64,000 bases of DNA from JAJDOD01 sp039024895 (GCA_039024895.1 JBCCPJ010000014.1:15774-79773), one strand, 5' to 3'. Numbered from the stretch's first letter, positions 35,040-44,070 are shown. The notes: a model not told the origin generated them from the letters alone. A program made the numbers and translations.

Positions 35040-36488
35040 TCAGATCCGCCAAAACCGACTGGTGAACAGGACAAACACGACCATCAGCTCCAAGCGTCCC
35101 ACCAGCATCGCAAACGCGAGGATCCATTTCGCGACGTCGTTCAGGCTACCATAATTTCCGGACGGCCCGATGATTGGGCCGAGGCCGGGACCGATGTTTG
35201 CAATCGCAGCTGCGGCGCCGCTCACGGATGTTACGAAATCAAGGCCGGTGGCACTCAGTAGAATAGCCACCACGCCAAGGCTCACAATGAACATGGTCAG
35301 AAAAGCCATCACGGAGGAGATGACATCCTCCGTGACCGTGCGCCCTTCGTACTTCAGTTGAAACACGCCATGGGGTGAGTGAATGCGTCGGATTTGGTTG
35401 GCCACGGCGCCGACCAGCAACTGATAGCGGAACACCTTGACCGAACAACAGGTCGAGCCAGCGCAGCCGCCGATGAGGCCAATAAAGAAGAATACCGTCA
35501 CGGGGAACGCGCCCCAAAGCTGGTAATCCGTGCTGGCATAGCCCGTGCCGGTAATGATCGAGGTAAGGTTGAACACCGCTTCGCGGAAGCTTGGCCCAAG
35601 GACATCCCCCGCTACTGCAAACCGGTAGAGCGTCATCACGAAGACCATACAGACAAGAATTACCAGAAAACTCCGTACCTGGCTGTCGAGCGCGAGGGGC
35701 CTCGCCGATCCGGACAAAAGCTGCACATAGCGGACGAACGGCAGGCTTGCGAGGATCATGAACGATGCAGCGACGTACTCGGGTGCGCCCTGGAACGCCC
35801 CGAAAGAGGCATCTCGCGTGGAGAACCCGCCCGTCGCCAACGTTGTAAAGGCATGATTGATCGCGTCGAACAAAGACAGACCCGCCATGTAATAAGCCAG
35901 AATACACGCGGCGGTCAGCCCAACATAGACAATGGAGATACGTGAAGCGATCTCTGCCGCCCGTGGCAGTACTTTCCCTGCGGTATCAAAGCCCTCGGAG
36001 CGGAAGATTTGCATGCCGCCTACGCGCAACTCCGGCAAGAACACCATTGCCACAACGATGATCCCGATGCCGCCAAACCACTGCAACATGGACCGCCAGA
36101 GCAAGAGCCCCTCCGGCAACTTATCTAAGCCCGTAAAAACGGTTGAACCAGTCGTTGTCAGTCCGGACATCGCTTCGAAATAGGCATCCGTGAAACTCGC
36201 GTCGGTGGCGCCGCGCAGAAATGGCAGCGCCCCGAACAACGGCAAAACCATCCAGACACCCGATGTGAGGATGAATGTTTGGCGTGTCCCAATGCCGTCC
36301 GATGCAGAATTGGCGCAGGCCATGGCGACAAAAGCCCCCAAGAGAACAGTGACAATCGCGCTTTCGAGAAATACGCCCGCGTGGCCGTTGCCAATGGCAA
36401 GATCAAGAGCCATCGGTAAAAGCATCGAAGCGCCGATAAACGCCACCAATAGTCCGATGACATATCCAACGGGACGGAAATCAATCAT
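35040..36488 (-). CDS. trkH: TrkH family potassium uptake protein
   Basis: A 482-residue multi-pass membrane protein of the Trk/Ktr superfamily, the K+-translocating subunit of the Trk system. Segments AMSGLTTTGSTVFTGLDKLP, FTTLATGGFSTRDASFG, LTSIITGTGYASTDY and GGCAGSTCCSVKVFRYQLLVG are its pore-loop and linker signatures with selectivity-filter glycines. ATG 36488 gives the normal length; the longer frame from 36599 runs over the upstream gene. No trkA is in the window. Confidence 0.92.
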   Translation of the reverse strand: MIDFRPVGYVIGLLVAFIGASMLLPMALDLAIGNGHAGVFLESAIVTVLLGAFVAMACANSASDGIGTRQTFILTSGVWMVLPLFGALPFLRGATDASFTDAYFEAMSGLTTTGSTVFTGLDKLPEGLLLWRSMLQWFGGIGIIVVAMVFLPELRVGGMQIFRSEGFDTAGKVLPRAAEIASRISIVYVGLTAACILAYYMAGLSLFDAINHAFTTLATGGFSTRDASFGAFQGAPEYVAASFMILASLPFVRYVQLLSGSARPLALDSQVRSFLVILVCMVFVMTLYRFAVAGDVLGPSFREAVFNLTSIITGTGYASTDYQLWGAFPVTVFFFIGLIGGCAGSTCCSVKVFRYQLLVGAVANQIRRIHSPHGVFQLKYEGRTVTEDVISSVMAFLTMFIVSLGVVAILLSATGLDFVTSVSGAAAAIANIGPGLGPIIGPSGNYGSLNDVAKWILAFAMLVGRLELMVVFVLFTSRFWRI

Positions 36489-36520
36489 ATGCGGAGCCTT
36501 GGCCGCGCCGTTCTGGCCTG

Positions 36521-37072
36521 TCAACCGGTTGCTGGTGCTGGGTCCTCGCGAGGTCCCACTGGATTGCCCGCAGCGTCGAAAAAAGGATGTCGCCGCCAAC
36601 CGCCGTCAATCCAGGCCTTTACCGAGTTCCTCAGCAAGCTAAAGACCAAAGGGCTGATGCTCCCATGGGGTGGGTCCACATGGGCCAGTGCCCCTTTCAA
36701 GTGCACGCGGGCGCGCACATCCGGCAATGCCGCAGTCTCGACAATATCAGGGACTTGAAAGCTCGCAAATGCCACGGCGCGCGTCGAAAGCGTGTTTGCC
36801 ATTGGCGTCCCGCAACAACCTGCGTACCACCGCAATGGCCCTTTGCTGGTCAACCGAGTCCAGCGAAGATGCTCGATACCCTTTGAGATGCGCACGCGTT
36901 GCGGTTCGACTTGTAATAAATCGCTACCGCCCGCCGCTTGCAGCCTCTCGGCTTTATCAAATTGTTCGACAAATTCCCGACAACTCTTGCAGTAGCACAC
37001 AATGCGGTTTCCTTGCCGTGGCAAATGTGCCTCGACTGCTTCGCAGCCACAGCGCCATGTGAATTCGGCCAT
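36521..37072 (-). CDS. DUF6151/GFA-like zinc-binding protein
   Basis: A 183-residue protein with Cys pairs arranged as in the GFA (glutathione-dependent formaldehyde-activating) fold: WRCGCEAVEA near the start, VCYCKSCREF (residues about 26-35) and WYAGCCGTPMAN (residues about 82-93). I assign it to the GFA-like DUF6151 group; enzymatic activity is not established. ATG 37072 is used because AGAGGTG sits at the right distance; GTG 37078 is an alternative. It precedes trkH by 32 bases. Confidence 0.75.
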   Translation of the reverse strand: MAEFTWRCGCEAVEAHLPRQGNRIVCYCKSCREFVEQFDKAERLQAAGGSDLLQVEPQRVRISKGIEHLRWTRLTSKGPLRWYAGCCGTPMANTLSTRAVAFASFQVPDIVETAALPDVRARVHLKGALAHVDPPHGSISPLVFSLLRNSVKAWIDGGWRRHPFFDAAGNPVGPREDPAPATG

Positions 37073-37245
37073 CGTCACCTCTTTGTCCGCGGATCACAGC
37101 GTTGGTGCCCGAGAAGATGGCGCCCGTCAGCAAAGCACAGGACAGACGCCGAGGAGATGAGCATACTATCCGCCACTGGGTCAACCGAGCACAGCCCAGC
37201 GTCCCTCGCAGAACGTACCGAGCGACGACCTAGTCAAATCGCTGA

Positions 37246-38331
37246 TTATCCCTTGTGGATCAAGGTTGCGAAAAGATGTGGGTCGAGGCTCACATCAGCG
37301 AAAGTCTCACCTTCCGTAAGGATCGAAACGGCGTCATGGCTGTGGAGGCTTTCCTGGTGGCTGGCAACAACGCGGAAATCACCCACCCTGTGCTCGCCTT
37401 GAAGAGCCTCAGCGAACAAACGGGCAGCGTCTTCGACGAAAATCGGATTGGCGGCGTTCAACTCGGCAAAGGCTTGTTCGTCTTCCCGTTTGACCATGAC
37501 CTGCGTTTCCGTGGGCACTGCCCGACGGCAAAGTGCGACCGCATCTTCAAACCAAAGTGTCGGCGCGTTAGGGTCGACAACCATAGACAACCGGGCTACC
37601 GACCGCTGTGAATGCGGGGTTGCCAACTGACCGCGTTCCCGCCGTGCATGTTCGGAAAGTTCCAGGGAGCATGGGCAGGTGGACGAATACACGTAATCCA
37701 GATGCATCACGCGCAAACGTTCCCCATCCTTTTCGATCACTTCAAGCGCCACGTCGTAATATTGCCAGCCCGACAAGCCCGAACGCAGGCTGTCCATCTT
37801 CATTGGGAAGGTGAACCGCATCTGAATGCGCGCATCAAAGCTTTCGAGGTCAGTTTTATAATCGTCGAGTGCCGCCTCAATGACTTCAAAGCTGAACGTA
37901 CTTTCGGCATGGGTATAAAATGAGCGCATGATGCGGCTCATGTTGATGCCTTTTTTATCGGCTTCAAGACTGACGGTTCCCGTGACGGAGGTATCGAGTA
38001 TGCGCTCACCGCCGTCCTTCATGCGAAAACGAACAGGCAAACGGAAGTTCGAGATGCCCACATGCTGGATCGCTCGGTTTGCACCGCGGATTAGCGAGGA
38101 CGGCCCGTTTTGGAGGTCGGGTAGCGTGTCCTTATACGCTTCGTCGCTTTTGAAACCCTGCGGATACTGGCGCGAGAAAGACGGGTAATTGACTATATTC
38201 GCCGTCGCTGGGTCCAGCGCATAAAGCGCTTCGTCACCCGCTTTGGCGGCCCACGCCTTCAGGACGGCAAGAGCTGTCTCAGCTTTGCTTCGATCGATCT
38301 CGTCTTCTACGTCTTTCACGTGAATATTCAT
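37246..38331 (-). CDS. folE2: GTP cyclohydrolase I, FolE2 (type IB)
   Basis: A 361-residue GCYH-IB enzyme converting GTP to dihydroneopterin triphosphate, the first step of folate synthesis. The motifs PVRFRMKDGGERILDTSV, KKGINMSRIMRSFY, VYSSTCPCSLELSEHARRE (with the metal-binding Cys) and TPHSQRSVARLS are characteristic. ATG 38331 follows GGAGGGAGAGCTG, an excellent Shine-Dalgarno sequence. FolE2 uses Mn2+ or Fe2+ where FolE needs Zn, so it is often retained for zinc limitation; no Zur-like site is obvious upstream. Confidence 0.94.
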   Translation of the reverse strand: MNIHVKDVEDEIDRSKAETALAVLKAWAAKAGDEALYALDPATANIVNYPSFSRQYPQGFKSDEAYKDTLPDLQNGPSSLIRGANRAIQHVGISNFRLPVRFRMKDGGERILDTSVTGTVSLEADKKGINMSRIMRSFYTHAESTFSFEVIEAALDDYKTDLESFDARIQMRFTFPMKMDSLRSGLSGWQYYDVALEVIEKDGERLRVMHLDYVYSSTCPCSLELSEHARRERGQLATPHSQRSVARLSMVVDPNAPTLWFEDAVALCRRAVPTETQVMVKREDEQAFAELNAANPIFVEDAARLFAEALQGEHRVGDFRVVASHQESLHSHDAVSILTEGETFADVSLDPHLFATLIHKG

Positions 38332-38418
38332 CAGCTCTCCCTCCTTAGGGGACCCTATATGTGGGGGTCGCCTGCGCAATTTCCAGCGTCGTCTTGCTTT
38401 CTTTTACGCAGTAGAGGC

Positions 38419-39162
38419 TCAGTTGGATTTCACAAAACGGTCGACAAAATGCCGTAAGATGCGCTCAGGTTGGACAATTTCAGAGGAATGAACCGCCTCA
38501 GTTAGCGCATCTGCTTCCTCGGGTCTAAAATATCCGTGACCTCGGTAAATCCGAATACGCTCTGCAAAAACGGCGCCGTCAGCCTCAGGGTGAAACTGCG
38601 TTGCATATATGTTCTGTTTTACGCGGATCATCTGTATCGGGCAGGCATCGCCTGACACCAAATGGGTGATTGTGTCCGGCAAGGATTGGACCGCTTCCTT
38701 GTGGCCGACCAACACATCGAAACTCGCTGGCAATCCCTGCAAAAGAGGGTCCGTCAGGCCCGCGTCGGTCACTGACACCTTTACGGCCCCCACAGGCTCG
38801 CCATACCGCGCCTTTGATACGTCGCCACCCAAATGGTTCGCCAGAATTCCGATACCGGCACAGCAGCCCATGAACGGCATGTCGCGTTCGATTATCTCAG
38901 GCAAAAGCGCCAGAATTTCAGCTTCCGCCCGTGCTTCTGCGGGGTCGCGCGTGGCGGGGTCGTCGCTTACACAGCCCGGCCCGCCCCCCACGATCACTGC
39001 GCTGAAATCATCGAGGGAAAACTCCGTCGGCAGAGCATCAGTCTCCAGACGATGGCGCACCACATCGCCCTCTGCCAGCCGACCCTTCGTCAGAAACGCC
39101 CGGAATTCCCCGTCGGACGCGTCATCTTCCGGACGAAGTTGAAGGATCAGTGCAGGTTTCAT
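38419..39162 (-). CDS. Class I glutamine amidotransferase
   Basis: A 247-residue stand-alone GATase1 domain. The nucleophile Cys is in FMGCCAGIGILANHLGG (residues about 97-113), the catalytic His/Glu pair is in TQFHPEADG, and VIVGGGPG forms the oxyanion strand. It resembles the GuaA-like GMP-synthase/gamma-glutamyl hydrolase type often annotated glutamine amidotransferase; acceptor unknown. ATG 39162 (MKPALILQLRPED) is used as start since the extension to 39207 overlaps the upstream GNAT gene. Confidence 0.87.
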   Translation of the reverse strand: MKPALILQLRPEDDASDGEFRAFLTKGRLAEGDVVRHRLETDALPTEFSLDDFSAVIVGGGPGCVSDDPATRDPAEARAEAEILALLPEIIERDMPFMGCCAGIGILANHLGGDVSKARYGEPVGAVKVSVTDAGLTDPLLQGLPASFDVLVGHKEAVQSLPDTITHLVSGDACPIQMIRVKQNIYATQFHPEADGAVFAERIRIYRGHGYFRPEEADALTEAVHSSEIVQPERILRHFVDRFVKSN

Positions 39163-39203
39163 GCCTAGAACATCTTTTCTTGCTCGAAAGCATAGTTGTA
39201 TGG

Positions 39204-39680
39204 TCACACATTACACACGAGCAAGTGTTTCTCCATCCAAGCGTTCTTCAAGACGACTCCGCTCATCTCAACCTCCTGTCGTTGGGTGACCGTCCATCCT
39301 TTGCGCGAAAGAAACGGCTCCGCCAAGAGTGACGCTTGGACCGTGAGATGCGTGATGCCCTGCGCGGCGGCCCGACCCTCCAAGACGGCGTAGATAGCAT
39401 CGGATACGCCCTGCCCCATGGCATCGGGCCGCACATATGCCAAGTCTAGGTAGCCGTCCTTCGTGAGACTCATGAACCCGAGAAGTCCGTCCGCATCCTC
39501 CGCCACAACCGTATCTGCCTGACCCAACCGATCTGCCCAGCCCGGCCCGGTACGTGCGTCGGGAGACCAGGCGCGCACTTGCGCATCGGAATACTTCAAT
39601 CGTGCACCCTCGCGCACAGAGCAGTGGAATAAACGACCTGCTGCTTCGGCATCTTCCATGCGAAAAGACCGCACTTCCAT
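39204..39680 (-). CDS. GNAT family N-acetyltransferase
   Basis: A 158-residue acetyltransferase beginning MEVRSFRMEDAEAAGRLFH. The acetyl-CoA-binding region is LAYVRPDAMGQGVSDAIYAVLEGRAAAQG (variant of R/Q-x-x-G-x-G/A), preceded by LLGFMSLTKDGYLDL. Its ATG overlaps the metZ stop by one base, so it is translationally coupled to metZ and co-transcribed with it under the SAM-II riboswitch. Substrate unknown; the coupling hints at a link to sulfur-amino-acid metabolism but does not prove one. Confidence 0.85.
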   Translation of the reverse strand: MEVRSFRMEDAEAAGRLFHCSVREGARLKYSDAQVRAWSPDARTGPGWADRLGQADTVVAEDADGLLGFMSLTKDGYLDLAYVRPDAMGQGVSDAIYAVLEGRAAAQGITHLTVQASLLAEPFLSRKGWTVTQRQEVEMSGVVLKNAWMEKHLLVCNV

Positions 39681-40864
39681 CAGACCGCATCCAAAGCGTG
39701 GGTTAGATCTGCGATCAGATCGGATGTGTCTTCCAATCCGACCGACAATCGCACCATGCCTCGGGTGATTCCGAGGGCACCGCGCTGCTCATCCGTGAGC
39801 CGCTGATGTGTCGTTGTGGCCGGATGTGTTGCGATCGATTTCGCGTCGCCAAGATTGTTGGATATGATCACAAGCTTTAGGGCGTTCAGGAACCGAAACG
39901 CGGCTTCCTGGCCGTCCTGTAAATCAAGTGCGATGACCGTTCCACCTTTCTCCAACTGAGCCATGGCGACCTCGTGCTGTGGGTGGCTCGGAAGTCCTGG
40001 GTAAAGCACATTGGCAAGCTTAGGGTGCCCCTCTAAGGCTTCTGCGATGGCCAGCGCGCTTTCGGCCTGTGCCCGGACCCTGAGGTCCAAAGTCTCCATT
40101 CCTTTTAGTAAAACCCAAGCGGTAAAAGGGCTCATCGCAGAGCCCGTGTGTTTGGCATAGGGCTCAACCGTCTTTCGAATGAAGTCGCGGCTGCCCAAAA
40201 CGACGCCGCCAAGAACGCGGCCCTGCCCGTCAATATGTTTGGTCGCCGAGTACACCACCACATCTGCACCGAGTTCGACAGCGCGACTGAACACTGGTGT
40301 TGAAAACACATTATCGACCACCACAAGCGCCCCCACGGCATGGGCCATTTGAGCGACTGCGGGCAGATCGATGACCTCCAAGGTCGGGTTGGACATGCTT
40401 TCGAGAAAAACCGCTTTCGTGTTGGACCGTATTGCTGTCTTCCATTGGGTGAGGTCTGTCCCGTCGACGAAAGTGACTTCGACACCGTAGCGCGTCAGCA
40501 CGTCCTCCAGGATGTAAAGACATGAGCCAAACAGTGCCCGCGCCGACACAATGTGATCGCCCGCTTGCAACATCGAGGTGAGCGCGGCGTTGACCGCTGC
40601 CATGCCGCTGGCGGTGGCAAAAGCGTCTTCCGTACCTTCGAGCCCCGCTATCCGTTCTTCGAACATACGAACGGTCGGGTTGCCGTAACGGGCATAAATG
40701 AACTCGTCGGGTCCCGCCTCTTCGAACCTTGCTGCCGCCTGCTCTGCACTCTCGTAAACAAAACCCTGCGTCAGGATAATCGGCTCACTTACCTCGCCGT
40801 ACTGGCTGCGTCGAACGCCGTCATGCACGAGGCGCGTACGGGTCTTCCATCGTTTGTCTGTCAT
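39680..40864 (-). CDS. metZ: O-succinylhomoserine sulfhydrylase
   Basis: A 394-residue PLP enzyme of the Cys/Met metabolism family that makes homocysteine from O-succinylhomoserine and sulfide. Signatures: YARYGNPTVRMFEERIAGLE, TASGMAAVNAALTSML and the PLP lysine in VVYSATKHIDGQGRVLGGVVLG. ATG 40864 follows AAGGAGG and gives the normal N-terminus MTDKRWKTRTRLVHDG. The leader carries a SAM-II riboswitch and a terminator-like hairpin, so expression should fall when S-adenosylmethionine is plentiful. Confidence 0.93.
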   Translation of the reverse strand: MTDKRWKTRTRLVHDGVRRSQYGEVSEPIILTQGFVYESAEQAAARFEEAGPDEFIYARYGNPTVRMFEERIAGLEGTEDAFATASGMAAVNAALTSMLQAGDHIVSARALFGSCLYILEDVLTRYGVEVTFVDGTDLTQWKTAIRSNTKAVFLESMSNPTLEVIDLPAVAQMAHAVGALVVVDNVFSTPVFSRAVELGADVVVYSATKHIDGQGRVLGGVVLGSRDFIRKTVEPYAKHTGSAMSPFTAWVLLKGMETLDLRVRAQAESALAIAEALEGHPKLANVLYPGLPSHPQHEVAMAQLEKGGTVIALDLQDGQEAAFRFLNALKLVIISNNLGDAKSIATHPATTTHQRLTDEQRGALGITRGMVRLSVGLEDTSDLIADLTHALDAV

Positions 40865-40882
40865 GGGGGATGCCTCCTTTCC

Positions 40883-40916
40883 AAACAAAAGCCCCCACCG
40901 CATGAGCGCCGGGGGC
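40883..40916 (-). terminator. Terminator-like hairpin between SAM-II aptamer and metZ
   Basis: On the minus strand GCCCCC (40916-40911) and GGGGGC (40896-40891) form a stem with a 14-base loop, followed directly by TTTTGTTT. It lies between the aptamer and the metZ Shine-Dalgarno sequence, where an attenuator would act. Confidence 0.6.
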
Positions 40917-40935
40917 GTCGGGACGTCCCTGACCT

Positions 40936-40990
40936 CTTTAGCGGAATTGTTTAACGTGGCCCGCAATCCGGTGAACAAATCGCCACGGAG
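40936..40990 (-). promoter_or_regulatory. SAM-II riboswitch (metA RNA motif)
   Basis: The minus strand reads CCGTGGCGATTTGTTCACCG, then GATTGCGGGCCACGTTAAAC and AATTCCGCTAAAGAG. This matches the SAM-II consensus: a P1 stem (CGTGG/CCACG), the GATTTG loop that enters the pseudoknot, and the conserved ACGTTAAACAA...CGCTAAAG 3' strand. It lies about 70 bases upstream of metZ, the classic alphaproteobacterial position. It binds S-adenosylmethionine and represses methionine synthesis. Confidence 0.93.
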
Positions 40991-41107
40991 AGTCGGCTAC
41001 TCCTATGAACGCAAACGGTCAAGAGCGTAAGCGACAGATAGGTCCTAATGAATTCTTAAGGTCTATGTGCCAGTTTTCCGAGCAGTGCGCACAGGGTACC
41101 CGTTTCA

Positions 41108-41431
41108 ATGATGATGTCTCAGAGTTTCAATCGACGGCACAGTCCAAACCGTCGCAAGACGCGGGTCGATGCCGTGATGGCGCTGGACGACACCTATTAT
41201 CCCGTCACCATTCGGGATATCAGCTATGCAGGGATGCGCGTGCGTGTTCCGACGGAAGTCGAAATTGAAGTCGGCAGCCCGATTACGCTCCTGTTCCTTT
41301 CGCACCGTATTCCCGCAATCGTGCATTGGTACAAGCAAGGCTTTATCGGCGTGCATTTGTTGGAGCGGCTGAATGGCCAAACGCTTCTCGTGCTTGAAAA
41401 CGCCGAAGACGAGTTGGCCGCCTTCCGGTAG
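41108..41431 (+). CDS. PilZ domain protein
   Basis: A 107-residue single PilZ domain. The c-di-GMP-binding motifs are present: RRKTRV (RxxxR type, residues about 15-20) and DISYAGMRV (D/NxSxxG, residues about 37-45), with IPAIVHWYKQGFIGVHLLE forming the later strands. It should act as a small c-di-GMP receptor. Three consecutive ATG codons start it (41108, 41111, 41114). Transcribed away from metZ. Confidence 0.87.
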   Translation: MMMSQSFNRRHSPNRRKTRVDAVMALDDTYYPVTIRDISYAGMRVRVPTEVEIEVGSPITLLFLSHRIPAIVHWYKQGFIGVHLLERLNGQTLLVLENAEDELAAFR

Positions 41432-41795
41432 CGGGCAAACACACCCACATCGCCCTCATTAAAGTTGTAACATTTACGCGCTGACAATGCCGAAGCCTCG
41501 CGGCCCGCTCAGACGGCGTGAGATGCGCGTGAAGTACGCGTGAACACCGTGCGTGATCTTGGGCACTTGTTGCAGGCCATGACAAACAGGCGAGCTAAAT
41601 GTGTGCCCGTTTTTCAGCGAGTTACGTAAAGGTTTTTGCTAGCAAACCTCGTGTTACAGCGCCTCGCGAAGCCCTGTCATGCATGTGAGTGATCCAGTTC
41701 GTAGCTGTTTGCCAGCACCACGGTGCTCTGTGCGGGGAACGACATACAGCCAATGCCCGCATGGCCCAGAGACGCACTTCAAAAGGAGATACCAA
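41432..41795. other. Non-coding gap upstream of the EF-hand gene
   Basis: No gene is supported in these 364 bases. The last part must contain the leader of the EF-hand gene, with AAAAGGAGAT just before ATG 41796. I see no convincing promoter or structured RNA in the remainder. Confidence 0.4.
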
Positions 41796-42431
41796 ATGCG
41801 TTTTGCACTCACACTCACGGCCGCTCTTCTGGCTACTGCGACAGCCGCATCAGCAATGAAAGCGACCGACCTTGATATTGATGGCAACGGGTTTGCCAGC
41901 TTAACGGAGGTTCGTCAAATCTTCCCCGGCTTCTCCTCGAACGACTTCCGAAGAATTGACGGAAATCGCGACCGTCGCCTCAGTAGCGCAGAATTAAACG
42001 CCGCCGGTACAAGTGCGATCATCGGTCGATATCAGGACACCATGGCTGTCGTGCACGGATTGAGCGATATCGATACCAATGGGGATCGCTTCGCTTCGGA
42101 AAGTGAGTTGCGCGCTGTCTACAGTGGGGTGACCACCAACGAGTTCAATTTGATCGATACCAATAACGACAAGCGAATTGCGGCCCCTGAACTCTACGCC
42201 CCGATGGCGCAAGCCATGCTGAACCGGTATGAGATGAGTGGTCGCGACTTGATCACAATCATGCAGGTGGATACCGATGATGATGCCTTCGCCAGCTTTG
42301 CGGAATTAAATGCCGTTTTCCCCGGCCTGTCGCAGTCTGAGTTCAACATCATAGACATCAACGGCGACAATCGGATTGGTGCAACCGAGTATTACAATGC
42401 GGAAACGCAGCAGGTGCTCGACAAAAACTAG
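41796..42431 (+). CDS. Secreted EF-hand calcium-binding protein with six loops
   Basis: A 211-residue protein with a signal peptide (MRFALTLTAALLATATAASA) and six EF-hand loops in three pairs: DLDIDGNGFASLTE, RIDGNRDRRLSSAE, DIDTNGDRFASESE, LIDTNNDKRIAAPE, QVDTDDDAFASFAE and DINGDNRIGATE. The three pairs are clearly homologous (each begins a segment ending in F/V-x-G-hydrophobic-S/T-x-x-F/E-F), so the gene arose by repeat duplication. ATG 41796 follows AAAAGGAGAT; the frame upstream to 41679 lacks a signal peptide. Likely a periplasmic or secreted Ca2+ sensor or buffer. Confidence 0.87.
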   Translation: MRFALTLTAALLATATAASAMKATDLDIDGNGFASLTEVRQIFPGFSSNDFRRIDGNRDRRLSSAELNAAGTSAIIGRYQDTMAVVHGLSDIDTNGDRFASESELRAVYSGVTTNEFNLIDTNNDKRIAAPELYAPMAQAMLNRYEMSGRDLITIMQVDTDDDAFASFAELNAVFPGLSQSEFNIIDINGDNRIGATEYYNAETQQVLDKN

Positions 42432-42450
42432 GCGCTCCGACCGGACCGTG

Positions 42451-42476
42451 GAAGCCCGGCAAACGCGTCGGGCTTC
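42451..42476. terminator. Hairpin between convergent EF-hand and yciB genes
   Basis: GAAGCCCG (42451-42458) and CGGGCTTC (42469-42476) form a perfect 8-base stem with a 10-base loop, located between the two convergent stop codons and overlapping that of yciB. It lacks a T tract on both strands, so if it terminates it does so weakly or with help. Confidence 0.45.
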
Positions 42477-43086
42477 AGCCGTCGTCCGTTTCAGGCTGGA
42501 TAAGATGTTGTTGTAGCATCATAATCTGGCTCCATAGGAACAAAAACATGAGCGCCGGAAACCCAAAGGTCTCGATCTTGACCCAGGCATCGGTGGACAT
42601 GGTGCGCCAGATCACTTCGTTCGCAATAGCCAAAGCGGTGAAGAACCAGGTGAGACGGCGGGTCAGCTTCATCCAGCCTTCATGTTCCATGGGCAGGAAC
42701 TCGGACATGACCCAAGCGAGGTAACTCCGACCTTGAAGCAAACCGATCCCGAGGATCACCGCAAACATCCCGTAGACCAACGTGGTTTTCATCTTGAAGA
42801 ACCGTTCGTCATTAAACCACACCGTTAGACCGCCGAAGAGCACAACCATAACGATAGTGAAGACCTGCATTCGGCTGAGCTTTCCTGTCAGCTTCCACAG
42901 AATGGCCATTGAGAGCAGAAGGATGGGCACAAACACCCCGGCGGCAATGATGAAACCGGAATAGTCAACGCTGCCAATGGTATAGGTCTCATCCCGGATG
43001 CGCAGATAGGCAATGAAAAACAGAATTGGCGGACCAAGCTCCAAAACCTGCTTCACAACAGGATTCACCGCTTTCTCGTCTGCCAT
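42475..43086 (-). CDS. yciB: YciB/IspZ family inner membrane protein
   Basis: A 203-residue protein with five hydrophobic segments. VVKQVLELGPPILFFIAY (residues about 9-26), VVLFGGLTVWFNDERFFKMKTTLVYGMFA and LAWVMSEFLPM with GWMKLTRRLTWFF are typical of the intracellular septation protein A (YciB/IspZ) family, which affects cell-envelope synthesis and division. ATG 43086 gives the family length; the upstream extension to 43158 overlaps the EamA gene. Confidence 0.9.
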   Translation of the reverse strand: MADEKAVNPVVKQVLELGPPILFFIAYLRIRDETYTIGSVDYSGFIIAAGVFVPILLLSMAILWKLTGKLSRMQVFTIVMVVLFGGLTVWFNDERFFKMKTTLVYGMFAVILGIGLLQGRSYLAWVMSEFLPMEHEGWMKLTRRLTWFFTALAIANEVIWRTMSTDAWVKIETFGFPALMFLFLWSQIMMLQQHLIQPETDDG

Positions 43087-43145
43087 GAGCCTTGTCCTTC
43101 GTCTGGTCACATAACTCCCGGATAGCGCGTGCCATGTCGGCCCGG

Positions 43146-44048
43146 TCATCCGCCCCACTCAACTATCACGGCCCCGGCTGCGATCAACGCCATAAGCACG
43201 AGGCGACGGGGTCCGACCCCTTCTTTAAGAACAAGCCAGGAAATGAGCGCTGAAAATAATACACTGGTCTCTCGCAGCACTGCTGCTTCGCCGACCTTGT
43301 CGAGCCGCGTGGCCAGCATGATCGACCCAAAGGAGAAATAGGCTGTGATCGCGCCGGTCAGTCCCAAGCGCGCTATCGCTGGATCAAACCCCGGCATCCG
43401 TCGTTTCAGTACCAACCAGCCGAGCGGGAAGGCCAGGCCGTCAAGGAAGAAGAACCACGCGATGAAGGTGAGCGGATCCTCCGTTGCCCGGATAACGTAC
43501 GCATCCCAGGTCGTGTAAAGCGCCACGGTACCGCCCGTCAGGCAAGCTAGCCCGATCGCGCGCGGCAATCGATCGCGATCCACCGTGACATGGCGCAGAT
43601 TATAGGCGGAGAAGCCAAGGATACCGCCCACCAGCATGGCGACACCAAGCCATTGAAGGGGAGCGAAATATTCACCGAACAACATACCCGCTCCAATGAC
43701 GGTGAATACCGGTGATATCCCCCGCACTACTGGATAAACCACCAAATAGCTGCCTGCGGTGTAGCTCGCGGCTTGAGACGTCTTGTACCCGATATGAATG
43801 ATCCAAGCGATTGCGAACAGCGGCCAAACGTCAGGCTCGGGAACCGGCACCAGAAACAGGAAAGGCACGGCGATCAGACAATAACTCCCATCAATTACCG
43901 TTCGCGATGTCCAAGGGTCCGTTTTTCCCTTCTGAAGCGCCCCGAAAAAAGCGTGCAAAACGGCTGCCAAAAGCGCCAGGCACAAAGCGAGCGTCTTGCC
44001 TGCCTCCGTCCCTTCCTGGGCGACCAGCCATTCTGAAAAGCCGTTCAC
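43146..44048 (-). CDS. EamA/DMT superfamily transporter
   Basis: A 300-residue protein with about ten membrane segments and two EamA halves: residues about 20-145 (ALLAAVLHAFFGALQKGK, WPLFAIAWIIHIGYKTS) and about 160-298 (LTGGTVALYTTWDAYVI, ETSVLFSALISWLVLKEG). The second-half motif FSALISWLVLKEGVGPRRL is the usual DMT signature. Substrate unknown; such proteins export metabolites. It precedes yciB on the same strand. Confidence 0.85.
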   Translation of the reverse strand: MNGFSEWLVAQEGTEAGKTLALCLALLAAVLHAFFGALQKGKTDPWTSRTVIDGSYCLIAVPFLFLVPVPEPDVWPLFAIAWIIHIGYKTSQAASYTAGSYLVVYPVVRGISPVFTVIGAGMLFGEYFAPLQWLGVAMLVGGILGFSAYNLRHVTVDRDRLPRAIGLACLTGGTVALYTTWDAYVIRATEDPLTFIAWFFFLDGLAFPLGWLVLKRRMPGFDPAIARLGLTGAITAYFSFGSIMLATRLDKVGEAAVLRETSVLFSALISWLVLKEGVGPRRLVLMALIAAGAVIVEWGG

Positions 44049-44070
44049 CTCACAAGTGCCCTACCCATCT

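Noticed and set aside
41005..41268. Plus-strand 87-codon frame overlapping the PilZ gene
   Set aside because: Overlaps the clear PilZ frame and has no recognisable features.
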